Source of the DNA: Leptolyngbya ohadii IS1
GTDB lineage: Bacteria; Cyanobacteriota; Cyanobacteriia; Elainellales; Elainellaceae
Length of the DNA stretch: 64,000 bases
Assembly: GCF_002215035.1 (NCBI RefSeq)
Contig: NZ_NKFP01000006.1
Coordinates: 1,872,530-1,936,529 of the forward strand
Reading direction: 5' to 3'
Of the stretch, positions 8,905-16,749 are shown in pieces. The position numbers and the translations under genes are program-made. Under the pieces are notes generated by a model. It ran no database searches and had not been told where the DNA came from. It saw only the letters and a list, made by a program, of their open reading frames with translations. Numbering within the stretch: the stretch's first letter is position 1; every line of letters begins with the position of its first letter.

Positions 8905-8932
8905 GAGTCCGCCAATGCGGGCTCTTTTGTTG
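8905..8932 (+). terminator. Intrinsic terminator after crtW
   Basis: The stem GAGTCCGC/GCGGGCTC (8905-8912 and 8917-8924; one G-T pair) has a CAAT loop and is followed by TTTTGTTGG. It lies 115 bp past the crtW stop. The remaining spacer to 9333 includes two GCGCCTTTTTTC words near 9000-9022 and no supported gene. Confidence 0.75.
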
Positions 8933-9157
8933 GCTTGCTTGCTCAGCATGGGCTTGCAGAATTTCGCTCCAGGTTGAGAGGCTTAAAAATCCTCTGAATG
9001 CGCCTTTTTTCGCGCCTTTTTTCACTCGCCCAAACCCCGTTCCACTTTGTCTATTTCGATACAAGCCCCAAATTTCTTAATAATTCTCCGCAACCTTGAT
9101 AAACTATTTCAAGTGTTGAAAGATTGGTGACAGCTAACGCTCTCATCGCTAGACCTA

Positions 9158-9222
9158 TTTGTCTGAAAATAAATTTGTCTAAGAGCAGATTTATCTAAGA
9201 ACGGATTTATCTGAAGCAGAGA
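9158..9222. repeat. Degenerate ATTTGTCT/ATTTATCT repeats
   Basis: Four spaced imperfect copies of a unit like ATTTGTCTGAA / ATTTATCTAAGA occur upstream of the radical SAM gene. They resemble the locus-specific degenerate tandem blocks in other spacers of this window. Confidence 0.45.
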
Positions 9223-9333
9223 GGTCTGGGTAACGAAAAGATCTGGACATAGAGCGTGATTGACCCCATATCACCGATTGACCTTATCGCTGTCCAATCT
9301 ATCTCCTATCTCTAGAAGTCTACCTGGAAGCCT

Positions 9334-10332
9334 ATGCCACCTCTCGTCGCCAACTACTATCTCACTTACCGCTGCAATGCCCGCTGCCACTTCTGCGATA
9401 TCTGGGCACTGGAACCTAAGCAGGAGGCAAGCCTGGAAACGATCGCCCAAAACCTGCGTGACCTGAGGCGATTGGGTGTAAGGTATGTAGACTTTACGGG
9501 AGGGGAACCACTGCTGCGTCACGACGTGGGCGAGATCTACAAAACCGCCAAGGATCTGGGTTTTGCCACCAGCATGACCACCAATACCATCCTCTACCCC
9601 AAAAAAGCAGAGGAAATTCGGGGACTTATAGACTTCCTCAACTTCTCTCTGGACGGAGGCGATGCCGAAACCCACGACCAGTCCAGAGGCGTCAAGATTT
9701 TTGATACCCTCGTCGAGTCGGTCAAGATTGCCCTGTCGCTGGGCGAGTATCCGGTACTGAACCACACGGTGACGGCGCAAAACTTCGATCGCATCGGGGA
9801 AGTCGCGGAGCTGGGGCAGAAGCTGGGCGTGCGCGTGTGGCTCAATCCGGCATTTACGGCGCACAGCAACTACAACAGCAAGAAAAATCCCACCCCCGAA
9901 ATTGCCCAGGCGATCGAGTCAACTGCCAAACGGTATAAAAATGTTGGCTACAATAGGGCTGCCCTGGCATTTATTGCGGCGGGGGGTAACGATACGCAAA
10001 ATCCGCGATGTAAAGCGGTCGATGCGGTCATTGCCATTTCGCCCCACGATGAGCTATTGCTACCCTGCTACCACTTTGCCCAAACTGGTGTTCCGATCGA
10101 AGGTCGGCTCTATGAGCTGTACCGTGAATCCGAAACGGTTGAGGAATATCGCCAGTCTCAGGGAAAGCTATCCGTATGCGAAGGCTGTACGGTGTGGTGC
10201 TACCTCATCCCTAGCTTCTTTAAGGGCGTCGATAAATACTGGTTCCTCAATCAAATGACCTATGCCGGAGAATTCCTGGCGCGAAAGCGATTCCTTCAGC
10301 GATCCAATAAGAATGAACTCACTCCTGTCTGA
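9334..10332 (+). CDS. Radical SAM protein with C-terminal cysteine cluster
   Basis: The 332-residue product has the radical SAM cluster motif CNARCHFC (CxxxCxxC) at residues 14-21, FTGGEPLL near 55 and a SAM-contacting NFSLDGGD near 106. C-terminal cysteines at NPRCKA, LLPCYH and CEGCTVWCYL resemble the auxiliary-cluster (SPASM/Twitch-like) region of peptide- or substrate-modifying enzymes. The reaction is unknown. Its stop lies inside the next gene, a family-2 glycosyltransferase, so the two are translationally coupled and probably act in one pathway, perhaps in a lipid or surface glycan. The ATG at 9334 follows TGGAAG. Confidence 0.85.
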   Translation: MPPLVANYYLTYRCNARCHFCDIWALEPKQEASLETIAQNLRDLRRLGVRYVDFTGGEPLLRHDVGEIYKTAKDLGFATSMTTNTILYPKKAEEIRGLIDFLNFSLDGGDAETHDQSRGVKIFDTLVESVKIALSLGEYPVLNHTVTAQNFDRIGEVAELGQKLGVRVWLNPAFTAHSNYNSKKNPTPEIAQAIESTAKRYKNVGYNRAALAFIAAGGNDTQNPRCKAVDAVIAISPHDELLLPCYHFAQTGVPIEGRLYELYRESETVEEYRQSQGKLSVCEGCTVWCYLIPSFFKGVDKYWFLNQMTYAGEFLARKRFLQRSNKNELTPV

Positions 10333-11737
10333 TCTGCCTGAACCTCAGGACAATTTAGACGATACCTTTGACGAGTCGGAAGTCATTGAGCCTCTGTTTG
10401 ATCGGGGCATGAGCGGACGAAGACAAAAAGCAGCCGTTGCGCTGACGATGATCTGGGGTAGCACGATCGCCCTCCACTTCATTTCCTGGAGCCTGTGGCT
10501 CATCTGGGGCATTACTGCTCTAATGAGTATTCACGGTCTGCGTGTGCTGCTTGCCCGTCCGCTTCCCCCCGCCAAACTGCTCACCAGCGATGCCCCGGAG
10601 GACTATCCTTATATCTCGCTGCTGGTTGCCGCCAAAAACGAGGAAGCCGTCATTGCTTCTCTGGTGAAGGATCTGTGCAGTCTGGACTACCCGAAGGATC
10701 GCTACGATCTTTGGTTTGTGGATGACAACAGCACCGATCGCACGCCAGAAGTGTTAGCGCAGCTTGCTAAAGAGTATCCGCAGCTTCACATTGTTCGTCG
10801 GGCTGCCAATGCGGGGGGCGGCAAGTCCGGTGCCCTGAATGAAGTTTGGGAACAGACCCAGGGTGAGATCATTGCCGTCTTCGATGCCGATGCCCAGGTG
10901 CCGAAGGAGCTTTTGCGGCGGGTTGCTCCCCTGTTTGAGCGGGAAACCGTGGGAGCTGTTCAGGTGCGGAAGGCGATCGCCAACTCCATGACCAACCTCT
11001 GGACACGCGGACAGACAGCGGAAATGGCGTTCGATAGCTACGTCCAGCAGCAAAGAATTGCGATCGGCGGCATTGGCGAACTGCGGGGCAACGGTCAGTT
11101 TGTGCGGCGGACTGCCCTGGAACACTGCGGCGGCTGGAACGAGGAAACCATTACGGACGACCTGGATCTGACGCTGCGGCTGCATATTAGCCGCTGGGAT
11201 ATCGACCTGCTCATGACTCCTCCCGTTGGCGAAGAGGGCGTGACGACTTCCACTGCACTCTGGCATCAGCGCAACCGCTGGGCGGAGGGTGGCTATCAGC
11301 GCTACCTGGACTACTGGCGACTGCTGGCTCGCAACCGGATGGGCACGGGCAAGTCGATCGACCTTGCAATGTTCATGATGTCCCAGTACATCCTGCCAAC
11401 TGCCTCTATCCCGGATCTGCTGATGGCATTCGTCCGCAGTACGCCTCCCGTGCTGGCTCCCATTACCAGCCTCATGATCACCTTCTCACTGATCAATATG
11501 TTCCTGGGCATCCGGGCAACCCAGAAGGAAACGGTGCGATCGCAAAACGCAGCGGGCATAGCCCGATCACGCAGACTGCCCATCGGCGTAGCCAATGCTA
11601 TGGCGCAAACCCTGTTTGGCACGATCTATATGCTGCACTGGATTCCCGTCATGGCAACCACCACGCTACGAATGGCAATTCGTCCAAAGCGGCTGAAGTG
11701 GGTGAAAACCGTGCATCATGGCTCGACTCACGGCTAG
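10313..11737 (+). CDS. mgdA: Family 2 glycosyltransferase, probable monoglucosyldiacylglycerol synthase
   Basis: The product (474 residues from the ATG at 10313) is a membrane GT2. Two hydrophobic helices lie near the N-terminus. The GT-A core has VDDNSTDRT, the DADAQ nucleotide-sugar/metal site, GNGQFVRR, the TITDDLDL acid segment and QRNRWAEGG (QxxRW), and there are further helices at the C-terminus. This order and size fit the cyanobacterial enzyme that glucosylates diacylglycerol as the first step to thylakoid galactolipids (Synechocystis Sll1377 type). That assignment is from memory of the motif pattern, so it stays probable. An upstream ATG at 10262 would add 17 residues; I prefer the start that overlaps the radical SAM gene by only 20 bp. 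Confidence 0.7.
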   Translation: MNSLLSDLPEPQDNLDDTFDESEVIEPLFDRGMSGRRQKAAVALTMIWGSTIALHFISWSLWLIWGITALMSIHGLRVLLARPLPPAKLLTSDAPEDYPYISLLVAAKNEEAVIASLVKDLCSLDYPKDRYDLWFVDDNSTDRTPEVLAQLAKEYPQLHIVRRAANAGGGKSGALNEVWEQTQGEIIAVFDADAQVPKELLRRVAPLFERETVGAVQVRKAIANSMTNLWTRGQTAEMAFDSYVQQQRIAIGGIGELRGNGQFVRRTALEHCGGWNEETITDDLDLTLRLHISRWDIDLLMTPPVGEEGVTTSTALWHQRNRWAEGGYQRYLDYWRLLARNRMGTGKSIDLAMFMMSQYILPTASIPDLLMAFVRSTPPVLAPITSLMITFSLINMFLGIRATQKETVRSQNAAGIARSRRLPIGVANAMAQTLFGTIYMLHWIPVMATTTLRMAIRPKRLKWVKTVHHGSTHG

Positions 11738-11779
11738 CGATCGCCGGTAGGGTTATCACTACAAACAAATTAAACTTTG

Positions 11780-11809
11780 ACCCTCTGTACATCTCAGAGG
11801 GTTTCGTTA
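11780..11809 (+). terminator. Terminator of the glycosyltransferase transcript
   Basis: A perfect 8-bp stem ACCCTCTG/CAGAGGGT (11780-11787 and 11795-11802) with a 7-nt loop is followed by TTTCGTT. It directly abuts the -10 element of the tmRNA gene. Confidence 0.85.
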
Positions 11810-11813
11810 TAAT
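11808..11813 (+). promoter_or_regulatory. -10 element of ssrA
   Basis: A consensus TATAAT at 11808-11813 lies 18 bases before the mature tmRNA 5' end, leaving a short leader for RNase P processing. A TTGACC word occurs at 11777 but the spacing of 25 bp is too long for a standard -35. Confidence 0.55.
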
Positions 11814-11831
11814 CAGAATAGATAAGGACGC

Positions 11832-12233
11832 GGGGCTGTAACGGTTTCGACGTTTTGGCGAACGTTGCCTTGTGCAGGTCGAGAGTGAGTCTCCTCTCGT
11901 AAATCAAAGGCTCAAAAAAAAGTAAGTGCGAACAACATCGTACCCTTCGCTCGTAAGGCAGTTGCCGTAGCCTAATTAGGCTTGGTCTGTTGAAATAACC
12001 ACTCTTTGGTTCGAGCGTCTACGGTTTGACTCCGTTAAGGACTGTAGACTTAACCCCAACGGATGCCCCGATGCGCTGCCTCTGGTTGGCTAGTCGGGAA
12101 AGACCTTTACCAGAGAATCCCACCGTCAGGGATAAGTGACGGTTCCTGCCTCGCGGATTAGAGAGGCTAAACCTGTGAATGAATAAGGTGCTAATACCCA
12201 GGGCGGACACGGGTTCGACTCCCGTCGGCTCCA
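11832..12233 (+). ncRNA. ssrA: Transfer-messenger RNA (tmRNA)
   Basis: tmRNA frees stalled ribosomes and tags the unfinished protein for proteolysis. The 5' end GGGGCTGTAACGGTTTCGAC and the 3' end GGGTTCGACTCCCGTCGGCTCCA fold into the tRNA-like acceptor and T arm; the acceptor stem is 7 bp with G-U pairs. The CCA is not fully encoded (TCA follows). The tag frame starts at the resume codon GCG (11928) and reads ANNIVPFARKAVAVA, then TAA at 11973-11975, a typical cyanobacterial tag. It is one-piece, about 402 nt long, with pseudoknot-like segments downstream of the tag. Confidence 0.97.
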
Positions 12234-12283
12234 TCAAAAGGTCTCAGGATCGCCTGAATTAAAACTTAATATGTAATGCATGA

Positions 12284-12314
12284 GGGGGACAAATGACGTT
12301 CCCCTTCTTTTTTG
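12284..12314 (+). terminator. Terminator of ssrA
   Basis: The stem GGGGGAC/GTTCCCC (12284-12290 and 12298-12304; one G-T pair) with a 7-nt loop is followed by TTCTTTTTTG, about 50 bp past the tmRNA 3' end. Confidence 0.85.
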
Positions 12315-12461
12315 CGCGGAATTCCCTTAAGGTTTTCTTTAGTTTGTAGCAAGAGGATGAGTGCAGCTGCGGGTTTACTTTGGCACCGGACTCCGTTGCT
12401 ATTTGCCGCCCTTCCAGCATTGTCTATAGCTGCAAAGATTACTCACTTGCAAGAAAATCCG

Positions 12462-12599
12462 ATGAAAACAGGCATAACTTCAAAAAACTACAAAATTTCT
12501 GTGCGTCCCTTACCTGAAGCGATACAATCTACATCCGTTTTGGGAAACATATGGAGAGAGCAGCGAATCTATCTTAAGCAGGATGTTGAAATCGTATAA
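12462..12599 (+). CDS. Possible 45-residue micro-ORF
   Basis: An ATG at 12462 opens a 45-codon frame (MKTGITSKNYKISVRP... ending KQDVEIV) that stops at 12599. It lies between the ssrA terminator and the next small frame. The composition (basic N-terminus, SVLGNIWREQR) looks protein-like, but there is no good ribosome-binding site, only AAGAAAA upstream. I do not recognise it. It could be chance. Confidence 0.25.
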   Translation: MKTGITSKNYKISVRPLPEAIQSTSVLGNIWREQRIYLKQDVEIV

Positions 12600-12644
12600 T
12601 CGTTAAGACGCTGTTCGTCCCGTTATCCTTACACGCAATTCACC

Positions 12645-12821
12645 ATGATCTTTAATCGCAATAATTTCCGGTTCCCGGTTTGGCAGTACCTCAATCAGCA
12701 CGTTTTTGACAGTAACCGTCCGCTGATTCTAAACCCTCACCGCTTCTGGAGACGCCACCATATTCATCATCTGGAGCGTTGCTGGTTTAGTTCCCACCCG
12801 GAAGAGCGTTTTCGTAACTGA
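12645..12821 (+). CDS. Small His/Arg-rich protein of unknown function (58 residues)
   Basis: An ATG at 12645 opens 58 codons with no stop. The product is aromatic- and His/Arg-rich: MIFNRNNFRFPVWQYL, then NPHRFWRRHHIHHLERCW, ending SHPEERFRN. Its codon choice resembles the neighbouring genes, and a strong rho-independent terminator lies 68 bp past the stop, which suggests a real transcript end. No Shine-Dalgarno sequence is clear. The HxHHxxxC pattern could bind metal or nucleic acid, but no known family comes to mind. Confidence 0.45.
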   Translation: MIFNRNNFRFPVWQYLNQHVFDSNRPLILNPHRFWRRHHIHHLERCWFSSHPEERFRN

Positions 12822-12888
12822 TCTGTTCGTGTGAAGATCACCGAGGATCGACAAAATTCATTCACCAACCTAATGATATTGAAACAGA

Positions 12889-12912
12889 AAGGGGCAACCG
12901 CCCCTTATTTTT
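12889..12912 (+). terminator. Intrinsic terminator after the 58-residue ORF
   Basis: A perfect stem AAGGGGC/GCCCCTT (12889-12895 and 12900-12906) with an AACC loop is followed by ATTTTTAT. No annotated-size gene precedes it, so it marks the end of a small transcript. Confidence 0.85.
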
Positions 12913-13132
12913 ATGATTTTCATTCTTTATGCTTTACCGTTCAATGGAGAATTCTGAAAGTCGTTCTCGCAAGCGTTCCAGCAGTTAGCACCTTAGGAAA
13001 CTGTGTTTTCATATACAATTAATCATTTCCTGCATTCCAAAATCTGTATCATCGGAAATCTACGAGCAGGAATTAACACGAATGAACTTAATGCGAATGT
13101 AATTTCTTCCGCTCCGGCAAAGCACGAACAAA

Positions 13133-13195
13133 GTACAAGCAGTGTGGTGCGAACCTCTCCCGCAGGGGCTGCATTCCTGCTCCTCACTTCTTGTA
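13133..13195. repeat. Imperfect inverted repeat in the spacer before tRNA-Gly
   Basis: GTACAAGCAGTG near 13133 pairs imperfectly with CACTTCTTGTAC near 13184, leaving a loop of about 40 bases with a CTCCCGCAGGGGC hairpin inside. The spacer 12913-13221 otherwise holds nothing that I can support. Confidence 0.35.
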
Positions 13196-13221
13196 CGACC
13201 TTAGTCTGAAAAATGCTGTAA

Positions 13222-13292
13222 GCGGGTGATGGGACTCGAACCCACGACGTTCACCTTGGGAAGGTGACATTCTACCACTGAATTACACCCGC
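13222..13292 (-). tRNA. tRNA-Gly (anticodon CCC)
   Basis: The minus strand folds as a 71-nt tRNA. The acceptor stem is GCGGGTG/CACCCGC, the D arm contains TTCAGTGGTAGAA, the anticodon stem TCACC/GGTGA encloses loop TTCCCAA (anticodon CCC, reading GGG), and the T loop is GGTTCGAGTCC. The CCA end is not encoded. Confidence 0.95.
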
Positions 13293-13461
13293 ATTCCTTC
13301 GTACTTTAGCATACCCGATTCTGCTGAGATTCGGTCAGGCTTTACCGTGGTTTTTGTAGGGCGATCGACAAGCAACTCCTCAGGACAGGTGCCAGGAATG
13401 TCTCGATCGCGTTATTTTAGCCTCAGACAAAGGACAGCAGCAAAGAACAGCAGGCAGCAAA

Positions 13462-13920
13462 ATGCAGGTTGGCGTCATTTCGGATACGCATGGGTTAGTT
13501 CGCCCGGAAGCGATCGCCGCTCTGGAAGGCTCGGAGCTAATTCTTCATGCGGGGGATATTGGCAAGCCGGAGGTTTTGGAGCAGCTCAAGACGATCGCCC
13601 CAGTAATTGCCGTGCGGGGCAACAATGATACCGGGGAGTGGGCGAAGGCAATTCCAGACCGGGAGACGATCGCGATCGAGGGGCTGTCGGTTCATTTGCT
13701 GCACATTGCGACGGATTTGGACTTCAATCCGCAAACTGCTGGCGTCCAGATTGTAATTAGCGGACATTCCCATAAGCCCAGCATCAAGGATTTGAACGGC
13801 GTACTGTTCCTCAATCCGGGCAGTGCCGGACCACGACGCTTCAAACTGCCTGTGACGATCGCCCAGCTTCAAATTACGGGGACGTCTGCGAATGCGGAAA
13901 TTGTGCAATTAGCGGTTTAG
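13462..13920 (+). CDS. YfcE/MJ0936-type metallophosphoesterase
   Basis: The 152-residue product has the calcineurin-like metal-binding motifs in order: DTH at residues 8-10, GDIG near 31, GNND near 53, and GHSHKP near 101. This is the compact YfcE/MJ0936 class, cytosolic Mn2+-dependent phosphodiesterases with broad activity in vitro and uncertain natural substrates. Length is normal. It converges on folC with 19 bp between stop codons. The ATG at 13462 follows CAGGCAGC. Confidence 0.88.
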   Translation: MQVGVISDTHGLVRPEAIAALEGSELILHAGDIGKPEVLEQLKTIAPVIAVRGNNDTGEWAKAIPDRETIAIEGLSVHLLHIATDLDFNPQTAGVQIVISGHSHKPSIKDLNGVLFLNPGSAGPRRFKLPVTIAQLQITGTSANAEIVQLAV

Positions 13921-13939
13921 TTTCCCGTTGCCTGCGGGA

Positions 13940-15472
13940 TTAGTCTGTGGAATTTACCTGTGCAAGCAAACTGAAGAAATGCCCAATCAGGTAAAGCGAA
14001 CCACAGAGGATGATCGTGGATTGGGTTGATTCCAACTGGGCAGCGTGCAGTCCAGCAACCATATCGGCGTGCATCTGGCAGTCCTTCAGTTCGGGGCAGA
14101 CCTCCCAGGCAAGTTGAGAGAGCTGAGACAGGCTGACGGGCGTTGAGTTGGGTACGGGCACCAGATAGAGCCGATCGCCCGGACGCAATAGCGCTTTGAA
14201 CACATCTCCGTGATCCTTGCCGCTAATCATGCCCATTACCCAGGCGACTGGTTTGCTAACCGGGGAACTGCTATCGATATACTGGCGCAGCATCATCGCA
14301 CCCGCCGGATTGTGTGCCCCATCAACGAGGAGCGGCTGACCCTGCCAGTCAATCCACTGAAGCCGACCCTGCCAAGTGGTTTTGCCCATTCCGGCAACAA
14401 TTTGCTCGCGGCTGATTTGCCAGCCCTGCTGCTGAAGAATTTGCAGCGTTGCGATCGCCAATGCCGAATTGATCAACTGATGGGCACCGAGCAGCGGTAA
14501 CGGATACTGCATCGATTCCAGCTGAAAGGGTGAACGGTCAGACAAATCGTTTGTATGTTCGTTGAGGGAACGGTTGACAGAATCCTCCTGTAGATTCTCC
14601 CGTGAATTTTCTTCTGAATTATCTTCTGAATTGCCCAGGGAATGCCCCTGCCACTCTGCCCATCGCCCTTGCTGAACATCATTTCCTGACGGGCTGACGA
14701 CCTCGATCGCCGGATTCACCCACACCGCAGGACAGTCTAGCTTCTGAAGTCGCTGCCGCAGAACGATCGCTGCTTCCTCTGGCTGAGGGGCAATCACTGC
14801 CGGACAGTGGGGCTTTAGAATGCCCGCCTTTTCAAAGGCAATGTGTCCGAGAGTAGGTCCAAGCCGCTGCCAGTGTTCCAGGCTGAGGGAAGTAATCACG
14901 CTAACCAAAGGACGATCGCAGACATTCGTAGCGTCCAGCCGTCCCCCTAACCCGACTTCGATTACTGCCAGGTCTACCTGCTGCTGAGCAAAATAAAGCC
15001 ACGCAGCGGCGGTGATTACCTCAAACTGAGTCGGACAAGGTTGATCGGCACGAATTGCCTCCACCACCTGACGCAGGGTTTCCAGCAGCTCGATCGGCGC
15101 GATCGCTTCCCCACTAATCGAAATCCGTTCGCACCAGTTCACCAAATGGGGAGAAGTGTACCGTCCCACCCGATAGCCCGCCTCATGTAAAACGGACGAC
15201 AGATAGGCACAAACCGAGCCTTTGCCATTGCTGCCCGCCACATGGACGATCGGCACCTTCCGCTCCGGATTGCCCAAATTTGCCAGGAGGCATTCGATCC
15301 GCTCCAAGCCCAACTCCACGCCAAAATGCTCGAACTGTTGCAGCAGCGCCTCTACTTCTAGCAGTGCGGGTTCTGTTAGTACAGGATCGATCGCAGCGGA
15401 TTCAGCCGGCGGAAGGGAAGAAAAACTGGACATATCAAAACGGGCGGGTAACGGCAAACGCTTTTTCAGCAT
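13940..15472 (-). CDS. folC: Bifunctional folylpolyglutamate/dihydrofolate synthase FolC
   Basis: FolC adds glutamate to dihydropteroate and to reduced folates with ATP in the cytosol. Visible family marks are VAGSNGKGSV (P-loop) near residue 79, TSPHLVNWCERI, VGLGGRLDATN, AFEKAGILK and VDGAHNPAG in the C-terminal domain. The protein, 510 residues, is longer than the usual 420-450. Part of the excess is a low-complexity Ser/Asn/Glu segment (SEDNSEENSREN...) encoded near 14520-14640 by imperfect repeats. The start at 15472 has CGGAG just upstream; an ATG at 15433 is also in frame. It is last in an ndhL-DUF3007-folC run on the minus strand, 42 bp after DUF3007. Confidence 0.92.
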   Translation of the reverse strand: MLKKRLPLPARFDMSSFSSLPPAESAAIDPVLTEPALLEVEALLQQFEHFGVELGLERIECLLANLGNPERKVPIVHVAGSNGKGSVCAYLSSVLHEAGYRVGRYTSPHLVNWCERISISGEAIAPIELLETLRQVVEAIRADQPCPTQFEVITAAAWLYFAQQQVDLAVIEVGLGGRLDATNVCDRPLVSVITSLSLEHWQRLGPTLGHIAFEKAGILKPHCPAVIAPQPEEAAIVLRQRLQKLDCPAVWVNPAIEVVSPSGNDVQQGRWAEWQGHSLGNSEDNSEENSRENLQEDSVNRSLNEHTNDLSDRSPFQLESMQYPLPLLGAHQLINSALAIATLQILQQQGWQISREQIVAGMGKTTWQGRLQWIDWQGQPLLVDGAHNPAGAMMLRQYIDSSSPVSKPVAWVMGMISGKDHGDVFKALLRPGDRLYLVPVPNSTPVSLSQLSQLAWEVCPELKDCQMHADMVAGLHAAQLESTQSTIILCGSLYLIGHFFSLLAQVNSTD

Positions 15473-15514
15473 ACTCCGAACTCACCCGCCACCGCAGACT
15501 CCTGGGTTTGATGA

Positions 15515-15832
15515 TTAGTTACCAGCCGATTGCCGTTTTTCCTGCTCGACCTCTGCCTGAAGCTTTTCCAACTCTTCGGGCGACATTTCTTCCAGTCGTT
15601 TTTGCAGCACGGCATCTTCATAGTTTCGCATCTGTTCCGCCAGCGTCATGTTTTTCGTCAACACGCGAAACAGATAGGTCAGCAGCCAGCCAACGAGACC
15701 CCCTACCAGTAATGCCTGACTCCAGATCCCCGCACTGATGCTGTCCAGACCTGCGTACTGCAAAATCAGGTAGATGATCCCGCCAGCGGCAAAAATGCCA
15801 AACCCAATTCCAATGACATCAATTCGGCGCAT
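15515..15832 (-). CDS. DUF3007 family membrane protein
   Basis: The 105-residue product has two hydrophobic helices (residues about 5-25 and 35-56), then a charged helix with TKNMTLAEQMRNYEDAV and a Glu/Gln-rich end (EELEKLQAEVEQEKR) likely to form a coiled coil. This layout matches DUF3007, conserved in cyanobacteria and plastids and commonly adjacent to ndhL, so a link with NDH-1 or thylakoid assembly is suspected but not proven. It starts 7 bp after the ndhL stop, so the two are surely cotranscribed. Confidence 0.85.
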   Translation of the reverse strand: MRRIDVIGIGFGIFAAGGIIYLILQYAGLDSISAGIWSQALLVGGLVGWLLTYLFRVLTKNMTLAEQMRNYEDAVLQKRLEEMSPEELEKLQAEVEQEKRQSAGN

Positions 15833-15839
15833 GGGTTAG

Positions 15840-16055
15840 CTAGATCTTCCGGGGTTCTGGGCGGAAGTTGAGGAACGGACTCAGGAGTGCCAGACCGGGG
15901 AAAAAGAAAAATACGCCAAAGTACATCAGCACCCGCTCGATCGAGCTTGCCACATACCAGCGGCTCTTGAGGTACAGGAACAGAAGTGCTGGAATAACCA
16001 CCAGATAAGCCCCACCTAGAGCCAGGTACAGCAGGGGAACAAGAGGAAGTGTCAT
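15840..16055 (-). CDS. ndhL: NAD(P)H-quinone oxidoreductase subunit L
   Basis: NdhL is a small oxygenic-photosynthesis-specific membrane subunit of NDH-1, needed for ferredoxin-driven cyclic electron flow and inorganic carbon uptake. The 71-residue product shows two helices ([21 protein letters not shown] and [18 protein letters not shown]) joined by the conserved basic linker [15 protein letters not shown], and ends NFRPEPRKI. Length and motifs are standard. It is first in the ndhL-DUF3007-folC run. Confidence 0.93.
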   Translation of the reverse strand: MTLPLVPLLYLALGGAYLVVIPALLFLYLKSRWYVASSIERVLMYFGVFFFFPGLALLSPFLNFRPEPRKI

Positions 16056-16061
16056 AGGCTT

Positions 16062-16160
16062 TCGCTTTGAGATGACCTAAAGTTGAGATGACCTAAAGGG
16101 ACTTGCTTGATTTCACCTGTGATTTCACTTGCTGATTTCACCTGTGATTTCACTTGCGCC
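16062..16160. repeat. Two tandem repeat blocks upstream of ndhL
   Basis: GAGATGACCTAAAG occurs twice (16069-16098). Next to it a unit of about 27 bp, roughly TTGCTGATTTCACCTGTGATTTCAC, occurs twice (16103-16156). They lie in the region expected to hold the ndhL leader and promoter. Confidence 0.65.
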
Positions 16161-16298
16161 GGGCGATCGCGAGACGAAAAACCCCGATTGCCTTCGCTGT
16201 TGTCTATCTTACCGCTTTCGATCCCCTGAAATAGGTAACGAGATAGGTCTGAGGGCGATTGATCCCCTAAAAAACTTGATGGTCAAACTCAGAAAAGA

Positions 16299-16600
16299 TT
16301 ATGGGAATCCCAAAAAGAGAAACCCCAGCCGAAGCCGGGGAAGGGTGATCAGGATTGCATCCCATTTAGTCTTGAGTCGTTCGATATAACAGTATCCGTA
16401 CCGCCAGCCTACTCGCGTCTTCCCATTTGTATAAATCTCTAGCGAAAGTTTACGCCCAAAGAAGGATGGACAATCGATCCGGTTCAGGAAGAAGCGCGTC
16501 TGAAGGACTCCTCGACAGAGAAATTTCGCGCAGGGCATGCCCAAATTCTTTCCTGAAAGACTGCCCTTTCCGATTCGGCAACCGTTCAGCGTCACTCAGG
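16299..16600 (-). ncRNA. Candidate minus-strand small transcript ending at a UUCG-loop terminator
   Basis: The spacer 16056-16749 contains an isolated leftward terminator at 16311-16340 but no accepted gene to feed it. A minus-strand transcript from about 16600 could end there before reaching ndhL. The same segment also holds an open frame of 98 codons (16299-16595, with IYTNGKTRVGWRYGYCYIERL), but that frame runs through the terminator stem and I do not recognise it. An ncRNA, a small protein or gene debris are all possible. Confidence 0.35.
16311..16340 (-). terminator. Leftward intrinsic terminator with UUCG tetraloop
   Basis: On the minus strand CCCCGGC-TTCG-GCTGGGG (16340-16323; one G-T pair) is followed by TTTCTCTTTTTGG. 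The stem, tetraloop and T-rich tail are all of high quality. Confidence 0.8.
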
Positions 16601-16749
16601 AACATAAAAAGAACCACAAAGATTTCGATCGTTTTGCCGCAGGATCAGCAAAATGGGAGAAGGAATAGGAAAAATAAATAAAATAGATAATTTTATCTGA
16701 TATTTTTTCGGGTCTGACTCGTACCGTACCCCTCACGATAGGTATTGTC

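Noticed and set aside
12019-12237. 72-codon minus-strand frame
   Set aside because: It lies wholly within tmRNA.
13003-13209. 68-codon plus-strand frame before tRNA-Gly
   Set aside because: It covers an inverted repeat, has no ribosome site and an unusual composition.
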